From: Lentinula raphanica
Taxonomy: Eukaryota; Basidiomycota; Agaricomycetes; Agaricales; Omphalotaceae
Length of the DNA stretch: 64,000 nt
Assembly: GCA_027919835.1 (NCBI GenBank)
Contig: JANVFP010000021.1
Coordinates: 620,001-684,000 of the forward strand
Reading direction: 5' to 3'
This document shows positions 35,864 to 46,822 of this stretch, one piece after another. The position numbers and the translations under genes are program-made. The notes beneath the pieces were generated by a model. That model had not been told where the DNA came from, ran no database searches, and saw nothing but the letters and a program-made list of their open reading frames with translations. Within the stretch, counting starts at the first letter, position 1. The number at the start of each line of letters is the position of its first letter.

Positions 35864-36785
35864 TTACATTTTCGACAATGGCTCAAAACTCTCAACTCCA
35901 TACTCATACAACACAGGGATAAATGGGTCCTCGGAATAACCCGAGTCTTCTTCATCGATGACAGGTAGTGTTCATAATAATTCTTTTGAAAGGAAGTTCT
36001 ATCAGCAGCTGTATTCCTACTACATATACTACCTGTGTTGAGCGCTGGTCGTGCGTTATTGACCTCGTTCACCCTCAACAATTCCGCGATGGGTCCTGGA
36101 GCTTGACGGCCTGATGGTTCCAATTGAGTTCGTTCTCATTGCTTGTCTCTCGCCTTCTCTCGCTGTATATATCGCAGGAACCGGGTGATCAGACAACACC
36201 CTCCCCGGGGAGCATCGACACAGGGGCTCGGCTGTGCTCACAGGAAGAGACCTGGGTTGGCTATCAGATTCCTTTCCATCATATAGTACGGAGGCCGGGT
36301 TCTTTATGCCATCACGACCGGACACAAACTGAAGTTGGATACCGCCCACACCATCTTTAGGTCGAGGGTCTCGAAGCTCTGGGATTATGTCGACGAATTT
36401 CGGATGTCCAAATGAATCTGAACACGTTTCTATTCCTGCTCCCAACATGGGAATATTTTCTTCCCTTTCCCTTCTCGTGGGTCCTCTTCTGTCCAGTGAC
36501 TTCTTGATACCACAGATAGATCTGTCATACCCTACCATTTCGAATTCCTGATCAAGAACAATTTTCGCGACAGATACTGATTGTCTACCCATCCATCTGG
36601 ACAGTTCGTTCTCAGTCGAAACACTAACTCTCCGGTGGAATTCGACGCATTGGTTTTCCCTTCTGCGTACACAGCTATTTCGTCCCCCACTCTTGACTGA
36701 GACATTGCCTCCAATTTCATCAGGGGAGAGGAATATCATCTAGAAGGCGTTCAGTTGCGAGCTCAACTTCACGACCGGACGGCAT
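35864..36785 (-). CDS. unidentified minus-strand gene, structure uncertain
   Basis: The 3' end is a convincing coding exon ending near 35864: it reads DSGYSEDPFIPVLYEYG and stops in TAA. A diverged copy of the same strand occurs in the duplicated flank near 45100-45230, broken by frame changes. Upstream, long open frames continue (36056-36739, 227 codons; another from 36720) and a possible start at 36785 begins M-P-S-G-R-E-V-E-L-A-T-E-R-L-L. I could not join these with confidence, and no family is recognised. It may be a real gene of unknown type or itself decaying. Convergent with the FAD oxidoreductase. Confidence 0.3.
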
Positions 36786-36999
36786 GATTCCGTTCATCAA
36801 CGCCAAAAATTCAATTTGCTCTAAATATGTTTTTCTATTGAGCGTTTGCTAGCACGCGGTTGATTTCCGTGGATTTTTTCGGTTTTGCGCATCGTATACA
36901 TAGAAACTCTCGAATTCCATCTGCGATTGTAAAACCCTCTCTTCCCTCCTTGTTGCTTCCCCCTTGATACCCTCCCTCCCGTTTCTCGTCGCTTTCGGA

Positions 37000-39108
37000 A
37001 TGGCACAGCAGATCGCAACGGTGTTGCCAGAGATCACGGTTGATAACACACTGGGAGCTCTCTTTGTCGGTTTCACGGTGGCTTGTTGTATCTATGGCAT
37101 TCTTCTGTGCCAGATTTACACGTACCTCACCCACTATCCTATGGACAGACCAGTTTATAAGTTCATCGTTCGTGCTGGCATCCCTCCAAATCTCAGCGTT
37201 CCTGACGTTAATCGGTTGTCTAGGTCATTCTGATTCTGTACGAGCCATGGTATCTCGAGACGTTCGACCTCACTCACTCACCCATTCCCAGGACGCTCGA
37301 AACTGTGGATCAAGCTCTCATCGCCCAAATATACTATCATTATGGAATCACAAATTTTTCCAACTCACTTGCGCTCATAGAAGGGACTCAGACCTGGTAC
37401 GTACTTGAACTCCCCAAATAACGCTGCCGAAACCTTTCATTCAACAGAATTCTAGGTCATTCATTGTGAGTCGTGATCATCAATAAAGTGCCCTTACCAC
37501 TGATCTAAAAACGATGTTCTATAGTTGCAGCAGACACTAGGGGTACGTATTTCGCGGACTTGCCTGTTTCCGACACACAAAGCTCATTGCAATGGATACC
37601 CGCTGTACCTAGTCGATCGTGGGTGCTATGGTCAAGTTGTACGCACAATATCCTCTATCTTGTATTTATTCTGGCAGCTGACACTTGCCATCCACAGTGC
37701 TTTTGCGTTGAGGGTGTGGCGCTGTGAGTTTTTGCATGAAGTTACGAGAATATAGAACACTAAGGTTTCAATAGTCAGTCAACGGAATTTTTGGATCACA
37801 GGCTTGATCGTGAGTAGTAATGATGAACAGAGAGCCAGCTGTACTGAAATACAACGAAGATGATTCTGGTTATCGGGAATTTAACTCTGGCGCTGAGTTC
37901 GTTGTTAAAATTTCTGCTTCTAATTCTCTGCTTACTCGGGCCTCAGTCTTCACCGTGAAATCGTTTGTTCATCAGTCCTTGATCATCATTGTACCTTTGG
38001 CTGATCAGCTTTTTCCAGTTTCATGCTTCCAGATGTGTTCTCTGTAGTGCGACTCCGCGTACGTATCGCCTCCTCTATTTTGGTACCCAACATCCTTGTT
38101 TATCGTCCGACAGGTTTTGGGAACTGTCTCCCTTGGTGTCGGTGTTCTGGCCGACATTACCACCGCATTATCCCTGTGCTATTTCCTCAATAAACTACGA
38201 ACTGGCTATCGCCAGTAAGCATATGTCTTTTGATTTTCTTGCATATGTTCTGATAATCAATGCGCGGTAGATCGGATTCCCTAGTCAGTACTCTGATAAA
38301 ATACGCTATTAACACGGGCGCTTTGACAAGGTAATGTGAACACGAAATGATGATAACTGACCAACTCTGACCAACTTGGACCATCACTTCTATGTCTATC
38401 ATACAACAGCGTCGTTAGTGTCACCACCGTGATTCTGGTGAGCCAATCCACACCTCGTTCGCTCTGACTGTTGTTCATCCATTTACGCAGTACAATATCA
38501 TGCCCAGCAACCTGATCTTCATCGGAGTATTTTTCATTTTGAGCAAATGTATGTGTCTCCTGGATTATCCGCGGGCTTTCCACTTAGCGCAGTCAACTGA
38601 TGATATCGTTCCACAGTGTACGCAATCTCCTTCATGGCAACGTGTGTACATCGATTCTTGATTCTCGAAAAACCTACTCAATCAATCATTCCGTGTTATC
38701 TGCTCATATGCTCAGACTAAACACACGCCGCGTGATTCGCGGAAGAGGGACTGATAAACAGAACACAACCACGAACCACACGAATATGTTCCACTTGGGA
38801 ACGAGGGTGCCGTCTTTGGGTCCCAGCGACATGGCCGGATGGGAAACAGCATACACAACAACGAGTGCTACGGTACGAAGTCGTTTGTGTGTTCTCTCCG
38901 AAACTGTTTCCGAGTTTTTTTGTGTTTTTTTTCGTCATCAGAAATCAGAAGTCGATCAACACCGACCTATACCGTTGAATGCGATAGGTTCTGGTTCCCA
39001 AAACCCTACTTCCGGCAAGTACGTTTTCGCAGTCATTACTAATCCAAGGAGCTTTACTCATGAGATTCCACTGCTACTATTACTAGGTACTATCCCAACG
39101 ACGTGTAG
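37000..39108 (+). CDS. DUF6534 seven-helix-type membrane protein
   Basis: Family expanded in Agaricomycetes, function unknown. Supported exons: 37000-37167, 37224-37237, 37292-37396, 37456-37465, 37525-37542, 37698-37723, 37775-37809, 38114-38214, 38271-38330, 38410-38437, 38491-38548, 38617-38641, 38716-38872, 38942 to about 39014, 39087-39108. Family motifs appear in order: DNTLGALFVG, YGILLCQIYTYLTHYP, IYYHYGITNF, RVWRFSQRN, VLGTVSLGVGVLADITT, YAINTGALTS and YAISFMATLNTR, then a hydrophilic tail. Exons of 14, 10 and 18 nt are present. The stretch between 37543 and 37697, and possibly 37810-38113, has an unresolved exon, so the protein is incomplete in this model. About seven membrane segments are expected. 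Confidence 0.75.
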
Positions 39109-39322
39109 TCCATACTCTCAGTAGTCAATTCGAAAGTTGTATATTACCGATGGGAATGTTGTTCAGACGTTGTAGGGTACATCTCTGTACATCTGGAATA
39201 ACTGATACCAAGTCCCACTTCAAAACAGCCCTAAGGTTTTGCGCAGGTCCTTCAATCCGTTCAAAGATGGCTCACCATTTAAGAGCCTTTTGCAATCCTA
39301 CACATACAAATCACAACCAGCG

Positions 39323-40432
39323 TCAAACGGAAGCACCGCTGAACTGCAATCTGACATACCGTTCCAACCCTGCAGCATCTCCGTTGAATACGTCTTGGTC
39401 CCCTGGATTGGGACCAGAATCTGCATACTGCCAGAAAGTTGCAAACCTATAACGAATGACACATGCTTATCAGATCTCTACGATGACAATACCTGAGGAG
39501 CACTTACGGCCATCCTGCGGGAATCGTACCGATAGTTGAGGCGTAATGAGCTATAAAAAGCGGATTGTCATTCGCGAATGCAGCGCTATTGCCTGTACAT
39601 GTCGTCCACCAGTCGGTAGTGGTATATATAACTGCGTGATGAAGGGAAGAGATTACATGAAAATACAAAAGCAAATAATAGAATGAACAAACTAGGATAT
39701 CTGGAGAGAGCCTACTGATCAGTATAGAGATTCAAAACCAAATCCACATTAGATCCATTCACCTGCCGGTCTGCGATTCATAGGTATTGGAGAAATCTTG
39801 GATCCACGAGACCATAGCCGATGCGCTGAGACCGTAGCATTCGTCCCCACTCGGATTGTCTAGGATCAGTGAAATCAGATAACAGAAAGCAGCTGTGCAT
39901 GGAAAAGCGATACCCACATTCAATGTCTAGCATACCAGGTAGGGTAATACCATCAGCCGACCATCCTCCTAGTGATCAAATTTGGGTCAGTAGCGAATTA
40001 GACAGTCTGATTCCGGACTACTGCGAACCTCCATGAGCAAGGAAATAATTTGCTTGAGTGGCGCCCGAGCTAGAGTCCGGGTGTGCAAAATGATATCCTC
40101 CTCTGATCAAGCCAGCATCCGTAGCGCCAATGTAGTTATCAGAAAAGTTAGGATCCAAGAAAGCTAGAGACGGAAGTTTTAAGTAAACTGGCACGTTCGA
40201 TGCAATAAAGGAGAAGATGATATCACTGACTCGTTCCTTCGGTAGCCTTGATGAAGACAAAGCTGATACCATTCGCAGCGATGGATGACCAGTCGATAGT
40301 TCCTTGGAAATGTGAGACATCGATGCCTTTTGGCCCGGAGAGTTGTCTTGGCTGTACTAAGGCGAGGGTTAAAGCAGCCAATGGGAGGATAAAGAAAGTG
40401 AAGGGGAAGAGTGGGAGCATAAAGATGAGCAT
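39323..40432 (-). CDS. GH25 lysozyme (N,O-diacetylmuramidase), secreted
   Basis: Hydrolyses the MurNAc-GlcNAc bond of bacterial peptidoglycan. Seven minus-strand exons: 40432-40231, 40163-40029, 39968-39918, 39859-39763, 39700-39693, 39631-39508, 39446-39323; 246 aa. The ATG at 40432 opens a strong signal peptide (MLIFMLPLFPFTFFILPLAA). The TIM-barrel starts with GIDVSHFQGTIDW; the catalytic strand PGMLDIE has D127 and E129; YTTTDWW and FWQYADSG follow, all diagnostic of Chalaropsis-type GH25. Exon 5 is 8 nt and completes GRYPIIYTTT. The family is bacterial and phage-like with scattered fungal members, so ancient transfer is plausible, but ten-fold intron insertion shows it is long resident. 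Likely role: defence against or feeding on bacteria. Confidence 0.9.
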
Positions 40433-40699
40433 GAGGAAGGATTGAAAAGTAGCGGTACTAGTTCGTAGGACGACCTTTATGAAGGAGTTGTAGAAAACAT
40501 CTGTCAAAGCCTGACTCTGGGACCATATGCTTCAGAAGAGTTACCACACACTTCTTACCTTCGTTTGAAGTTTATGGAGGAAAGTATAGCCCTACCATTG
40601 GACAGTCATTGACTGTTATGACATCTGTCGTGATGTAGAATGGCATTGGCAGTCTGGGTGCACTTACAGCGATGAATGACTGTCCAAACACAAGGTCGA

Positions 40700-41643
40700 T
40701 GTGTTGGCCGAAATCTCTTGCCGAGTCGGCACTAGTTTCGGCAAACACCTGGCAAAGTTCAAACACCGAACCCTTGGTTTGACCGCGACTTCATCTGACT
40801 TCATCGACCGACGACAGGACACCCTCTTACAACAGCTCATACAACATTACGGTGAATGCCAACTACATACTCTGAAGTTAGTGCGCTCTACAGTCAGCTT
40901 CTAAAAGTGCGCATCCCAGGTTACAAGGTCCGTAGAGGTCTATTTCACCGGGAAACGCTGATATCCAGATAACCAACATCTCATGTTGTTCAGGGTTTTG
41001 GATCGCTTGACTCTCGTGTTATGCTCGCACGTCCTCCCTTATTAGTGCTCTCACTTTCTGTTCGATCCGAAACGCCGAATGTTCTCCGAAACCGCAAGTC
41101 TACACGTTCAACCCATACGTATCAAGCTACTCGACATTCTTTGCTCAACGGCCATCTGGACGATTCCAAAATTGAGACTCACATGGAGGACACCCTCAGC
41201 TTCGATTTTGTTATTCAAGACAGTGGTGTATCATGTTTCGTGCCTTGCATTCAATCGCTACCTCAATCGTGCTATCTCAAGGCGAACATTCTGTCTGTGT
41301 TCATGCTCCGTGTGTGTGCTCGGTTTATGGGCCTTAGTGCGTGTTTCGTTCATGTGTCAATGAAACACCAACTTACTTGTTCTAGAGATGGTAGACAATA
41401 CAAGCAAAGCCTCTATTTGCCACCTTCAACCTTTGTCCGGGACTTGTATGCACTACGTACCGTCCATGCTATTGAATGATATCGTCAACATGCTTGCGTG
41501 GAAATGTGCTTGGCCGTGTAGAAAGCTGACTACGAATTCCTCTTGTCTGTGGGCACGTTCCAGACTGAGATTCTACAGAAAATGGCTGTACCCGTTTCCA
41601 TCGAACGCGTAGGGCCTTTTGTGACACACATTCGCCACTTCCA
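40700..41643 (+). pseudogene. decayed or unresolved protein gene, family unknown
   Basis: Protein-like stretches appear in shifting frames on the plus strand: LAEISCRVGTSFGKHLAKF and SSDFIDRRQDTLLQQLIQHY from 40701, then VSALYSQLLKVRIPGYK and GFGSLDSRVMLARPPLL, later HYVPSMLLNDIVNMLAW and LLSVGTFQTEILQKMAVPV. Joining them needs introns shorter than the usual 45 nt or frame jumps, for instance near 40855-40880. There is no clear start. I read this as a gene remnant; a very intron-rich intact gene is the alternative. No family is recognised. Confidence 0.35.
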
Positions 41644-42956
41644 GTGAGAGCTCTCGCGCGCAGTTCACCGAAGGCAGAGCGATCAACTCCGAGTCCGTCG
41701 ACATTGGTTAGGGTCGCGATACACGGGAACAAGCGCTTCGCTCCTGTTTCAAACGCGTTGCAAACTGTACAGCCAGACTCCAGTGAAGACTGCGAGGAGA
41801 AGTTGTTTTGGTATCCCAGAGCAACTCGGAGGAAAGGCGGATCATACGGATTCGGCATTTCCTTCTCCGTCCGATCCCCTTCCAGTCAACCCTCCCACTC
41901 ATGCAACCTGCAAGTCATTCGAGGCTCGTCATGTTTCTGAGCTATGCTAGTTGATTTCATCTGAATCCGATTTCAGATATGCAGATCTATCCGAGACTTA
42001 TTTCCTGTTTCGGCTTTCTAGTATGTGCGATGAACTTCATTTTGTTGTTGGCCCACATACGCCCATGACGCACTCTTCCGAGTATTCGTTTCTGGCATGA
42101 ATGCTTACTCGCTCGAACGGGAACCCTTGGAAAATCCCCAAGTAGCAGGAAGGGTGTTTCTACCAGGTTCATGCATTCTTACATGGTGCTGCGGTCTCGA
42201 ATGATACACAAACTGAGGCAAGATACCCGCTCTACTATTGGTAACATGAAAGAGGGATCTCCCTGCGGAATACTCGAATAATTGCAATTTCGTTCAGTTG
42301 AAGAGTCTCGAAATTTCTAACGGTTACTTAGAGTTATTGGCATGGAGTAGTTGCATGACAATTTGTAGTTATCCAATCCGACTGAATTGTATGCCTATAG
42401 GGTGCGGGCGGTATCTTCACCTTTTTGAATCACATCTTTAAAGTTTTGCTGATGTCCGCTCTCTTTCTATAGTGAAGCAATGACGAAGTGCGATATCTGT
42501 AAGGCAGGTACACTGGACACGGAGAATTTGTTTCTTTGATTAACCTAGAGTCTCCGTGGACATGCACCAATGTATCTTTTTTCTATGTAGGAGGCTACTA
42601 GATGAATGACGACTCGGACGATGATACAGAAGTCATTTTCTCCTACTCAGGACCCGCCGCCAGCGGCCAAGACTCCTCTACCCAAGAACTACACGGTTAA
42701 CTTCCGAGTCAATGTTTTCTCCATCGCGTCCAAAGGCTTATGTGTGTCACTTGCGTGTCTCCTGGTAAGATGAATATCCATCCGAGTCCTCTACTCGGAG
42801 GAGTCTCGTGCAGGAACAATTCAATCGAGACCTCTGCGAACCGGTAAGCAAGAACTCGACAATCGAGGGATCCTGCCCCGTTGAGAGAACAAAGGACATA
42901 CACAGGCGTCCGCATACCTAACTCCTTTCCAAGATTGTGGCCACTTTCTCTACGAG
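41644..42956. other. long region without a gene
   Basis: About 1.3 kb. Open frames overlap on both strands (for example 41469-41858 minus and 41644-41940 plus) but none shows a family motif or splice-consistent structure. Confidence 0.45.
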
Positions 42957-42964
42957 TATAAAAA
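42957..42964 (+). promoter_or_regulatory. TATA box of the DUF6593 gene
   Basis: TATAAAAA, 50 bp before the ATG at 43014; implies a leader of about 25 nt. Confidence 0.55.
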
Positions 42965-43013
42965 TGGATGAGAAGTACTCGTCGTCTAGTATCATCTCCC
43001 AGATTCTTCAAAC

Positions 43014-43724
43014 ATGAACGTCAATCCATTTTCTCAAGCCGGATGGGCTAGCTCCAGTGGTGGGCACGGCTCTGCGCCTCCCTCAATCTTTGGAGCCCTC
43101 CCATTTGCTTCATCTCCTTCAGCATCCACCATCTACAAATTCCGTTTCACTGACCTCAACCCCGACATCCTTGACTGCACGGTTGTTGGTCCCAGCTCGG
43201 TACCATATTTCCGAGTGACCAACAACTCTCCTTCGCCGAATTTCACTCTGTTCCAGAATCGCGAGGGGAAAAGCATCGCTGTCATCGAGTGGAGGGATTC
43301 CACCGGGCCTGTGGTAGAAATCCGTGATATCGTTCGCAAACAGTTTGTTGCTACATGGCTTCAATTATCGTCGGATAGGCAGTAAGATAATATTTTTTCC
43401 TGAATGTTTCGTCCTTCTCACTAGCTTTCTCAGACAAAGGTTCATGAAAGCCCGCGATCGTACGTTTGTTTGGGTCCCACAAGGCGCACAAGTAGGGGTG
43501 AGTATTCTTTCCTCCAAACAGCCAACGAAGTGACTGGAGCTGACTTTGACAACTAGTTATACACATATGTGTCAAACACAACTCCTGAGCTTTATGCGAG
43601 AATCAGTCGTACCTCGGAAGGAGAGGTTGTGCTAGAGGCAACCTCTACTGCCATCCAAGAAGGCTACTTGGACTGTTGTGTTGTTGCGGCCGTGCTGCTG
43701 CAATCGGGGCGAATGCTCGAGTAG
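43014..43724 (+). CDS. DUF6593-type protein
   Basis: Basidiomycete family of unknown function. Three exons, 43014-43381, 43434-43497 and 43557-43724; 199 aa. The N terminus is low-complexity (Gly/Ser/Pro). The conserved domain starts near IYKFRFTDLNPD, with FRVTNNSPSPNFTLFQN, IEWRDSTGPVVEI and TFVWVPQGAQ, and ends VVAAVLLQSGRMLE, the typical C-terminal helix of the family. The overall fold resembles the tubby/scramblase-like beta barrel by strand pattern; this is inference. No signal peptide or membrane segment. It lies alone in an accessory stretch with a TATA box close to the start codon. Confidence 0.75.
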
Positions 43725-44553
43725 ATGTGGCGAATGCCACTCGGATAGATGTATCAATTTTGAGACAAACTTACATACTATTCGTATATTCATATAGATT
43801 GTAGCATATTTGAAGTAGATGTTGTTTATTAGGTTCGATGTATCGACCACTCGTATTCTTATGTAGATGCGTTCCACAGATATTCCCATTCTTATTTCCA
43901 TGCTCTCGATATCCTCTCGAGTGTTTCCACCGTCTATGCGGAGTGCCAGTTCTCGGAGAACATCATATCAGATCATATCCTGATCCGAATGCCGAAGCAA
44001 ATTGATCCGAGATAAGATGAACAATTTACAAAGCTCAGAGTTCTCACGTTTAGGCGCCCAACTTTCGACTTCCGTCTCTCATCAACGCCCACTAGCGCAT
44101 ACACTAGCCCCCAGCCAAACCCTCATCAAGATATATCCTTCGTTCCTCCTTTCTATATCATTGCTTATGGCCTGCGTCTAACTTATCTAAGTACTGCTTG
44201 CAACCATATTCAACTTCTGCGATTCCTCGACCTCGACAAGTATGTTGTTCTTCCCAACCGAGCATCGTCCCCATCATACGAACATGTGCAGTGCTGGGAT
44301 CCTCGCTGCAAACTAGACTTTAGTATCTTGGTGGCTCGGATAGGAGCGTGGTGGAAAGGACCGTGAGATCGACGACAACGGCATCCTCCCGGTATCGTAG
44401 GATATTGTCCAATGATGAAAACATCGGACAACGTTTGCAACCTTTCAACGAACTGCTTTTATCCGTGTCTCTGATGCCACCATTCACCAGAATATGCACG
44501 AAAAAGATGAAAAAGACAGGGTACAATATCTTTCAAATACTTGTTCTTCTAGC
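43725..44553. other. intergenic, no gene seen
   Basis: About 830 bp, AT-rich in part. No motif-bearing ORF. The last 40 bp resemble the sequence just upstream of the FAD oxidoreductase start. Confidence 0.45.
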
Positions 44554-44880
44554 ATGAAAATCACTTCAGCTGGTTCTGTTGTCTCTGGTCTGGCGGCAAC
44601 CTGGGTGCGTAGGCCTAGGACTTGTATCTTAGCGCGTGCTGCATGTGAAACTCATTCATGAGCAGCTTTACAGCAAACATAGTGACCATGAAAACAACTT
44701 TCACGAAGCTGACTACCGATCTGGTGTGCACGCGTATCTGTGCCCGTCTTCTGATCCTTGAGAAATTGTAAGGGTGACATGCGTGCACCATGATTCGTTA
44801 TTTGGATTCGAGCTCGCAACTGGTCTTGTGTACATTGTTCGCGTTTGAACATCAACCTCGATTAGTACGATGGTGACTAC
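44554..44880 (+). pseudogene. truncated relic of the FAD oxidoreductase
   Basis: The sequence from the ATG at 44554 matches 33740 onward: exon 1 (ATGAAAATCACTTCAGCTGG against ATGAAAGTCGCTGTAGTCGG), the intron 1 donor, the AGCAG acceptor and the start of exon 2 down to the GGHAN region. Gly7, Gly9 and Gly12 codons are mostly kept but several residues of the dinucleotide-binding loop are changed. After about 44735 the match jumps to the 3' end of exon 8 (GGTCTTGTGTACATTGTTCGCG, against 35620-35645). Most of exons 2-8 is deleted, so no functional product is possible. Confidence 0.8.
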
Positions 44881-45405
44881 TGCCAATGATTTCTAATTTC
44901 TCATTTTTCGTAGAACTTGTTTAGGCAAGATCACCAAATGAACAATTTTCAAACTGCTCAAAGCACATATTCGCGTTCGTTCGATAACACCTTTATCTGT
45001 CGAACTCTCGAGGTTTCAACCCACGATTTCTATGATTAGCCAGGATAATCTACTCATTCTGTCAAATCTCTTATCCTCGACGTCACATCTTTCGACAAAG
45101 GCTCAAACTTCTCACTTGTAAACCCCTCATCCTCATGCAACACAGGGATGTGTCATTACACGGCCCTTGGAAGACCCCGACTCTTCCTCATCGATAACTC
45201 CAGACAGGCAGTGTTCGCATTCTTCAACGTTGTTTAGGAGGTTCTCCTGATCAATACAAGGAGCTTCTTTGAGCCTTGAGGTTCTTGGGATTTCTACCTA
45301 CCAGCAGTAGCCAGCAGTCTAGTCAACGCTGGTCGCGCGATGTTTAATCATTCAGAATCACCCTCAAAAATCCCGCGACGGGTTCTGGAATCTGGAGCTG
45401 AACGG
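44881..45405 (+). repeat. diverged copy of the FAD oxidoreductase 3' flank
   Basis: Matches 35690-36125 in the same orientation and order, for example CAAGATCACCAAATGAACAA, CAACACAGGGATG, GACTCTTCCTCATCGAT and CGCTGGTCG followed by CACCCTCAA. This includes the 3' end of the neighbouring minus-strand gene, here with frame changes. Confidence 0.75.
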
Positions 45406-45420
45406 ATAAATAATCGGTCA

Positions 45421-45700
45421 GCAAGCGGCGCCCACATGTATACCATGTTTTAGGGGATAACAGGAGAGATATGACCTTTTGCTACATAGGAAGTACCGCC
45501 ATAGCGCTTCGGTCTAAATCCGACAGGAGGCAAGAAGCACTCGATCTGAATCCCAACTCAAACAAACATTGAATCTCCTCAAAGGGAGTCAAACGAGCCA
45601 ATTCAGTAGTACGTATGTCTTGGTCTAAAATATTGATCAAGGGTCTTTGCAAGCCGTGCCAAGATGTTACGTTCGGCTATGTGCAACTTGCATGGTGAGG
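45421..45700. other. upstream region of the secreted protein gene
   Basis: No gene seen; carries promoter DNA up to the TATA box at 45701. Confidence 0.4.
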
Positions 45701-45708
45701 TATAAATA
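45701..45708 (+). promoter_or_regulatory. TATA box of the small secreted protein gene
   Basis: TATAAATA, 92 bp before the ATG at 45800. Confidence 0.6.
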
Positions 45709-45799
45709 CGCTCGGCTCCACGCGTTCTATGGTATTTTTTTGCTTCCCCACTTTCAATTCAACGCTTCACCCTCCCCTTCTAACGTTCATACAACGAAA

Positions 45800-46552
45800 A
45801 TGGTCGCTGCTGCTATCCTCTCATCTCTACTTGTCCTCTCCTCGACCGCATCTGGCGCTGCCATCTTCAAGCGGGATGACGGATGCAGCAATTTCCCCAT
45901 AAACGGTATCAGCACGAACTCCGATTTTTTCGCGTTATGGGCAGTGTATAACGACACTGGTGCGGAAATTCCTTTGGCCATGAGCACTTTTGGGACGTCG
46001 GGATCAGTTGAGACGGCCTTCCTCGCGGTAAGCTGAATGAATAGGTTTCTTTCTTCAAGGTTGTATTCTGACGATAACTTTCAGCCCGCTGGCCTTGCTG
46101 GAGTCACAGTAGGGAATCTCTTCCAACTCAACAACTCCGGATTGGTTGGGATAGGCTATCCCGATGGAAATGATCAGACCAAGACATGGGTCTCTGACAG
46201 CACGGAGGATGGTGGACCTTTACCTTTCTCCCTTTCTGACAACTCCACCCTCGCTGGGATTGCAGAGGATTACTGTGAACTGGTTCGTATATTCTATCGC
46301 GGCGAAGAATATCATTCTAATCTGTCTTTGCAGGTGAACACTGATCCTAACGGCAGTACTCTTCCTGGCCCAGTTCTTGCGGCTGAAGGTACCCCTGACA
46401 GTTGGTCGATCTGCAACCGTACAGATAATGCTCTCGAACTTGGACTGGTGTTCAAAGCTGCCGACTACAGCGCAGATTATGGCTATAACGTTTCCACTTG
46501 CCAATTTGTTCACGTTTTCCTTCGGTCATCTGCGATTGGAAACGAGGCTTAA
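45800..46552 (+). CDS. small secreted protein, unknown
   Basis: Three exons, 45800-46027, 46085-46282 and 46334-46552; 214 aa. The N terminus (MVAAAILSSLLVLSSTASGA) is a clear signal peptide, followed by IFKR, a possible Kex2 site. The mature part has several N-glycosylation sequons (NDT, NNS, NST, NGS, NRT, NVS) and four to five cysteines (C-S-N-F near the start, DYC, SIC, STC), so disulfides are likely. No catalytic motif or known fold is recognised. The last exon runs open past STC to a Ser-rich end; another intron that trims this tail is possible. Secretion and TATA box suggest an inducible extracellular or wall-associated protein. Confidence 0.75.
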
Positions 46553-46822
46553 TGAAACTCTGTACACGGACTGTATACTGAAGGGTGTTTCTTCGAACTT
46601 TCTATTGACGGACAAATTGTGCTACAGTTGACAACTGCTCTCGTTTACATTGGACTTTCTACTTATTATATAGTGGTATTTTGGATACCTGAAAAGTAAT
46701 GTTATTTGATTCAAAGTGAAGTTGGTGAAATTTTGAGTATGGGCGCTTGTGAAGCTGTGCCGATGTTGATTGTTGTTTTGCGGCCATCAAAGGTCCAATC
46801 GCTCACTCTCACAATCAAAATT

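Noticed and set aside
41469..41858. 129-codon minus-strand frame
   Set aside because: No start context, no motif, overlaps the decayed plus-strand pieces.
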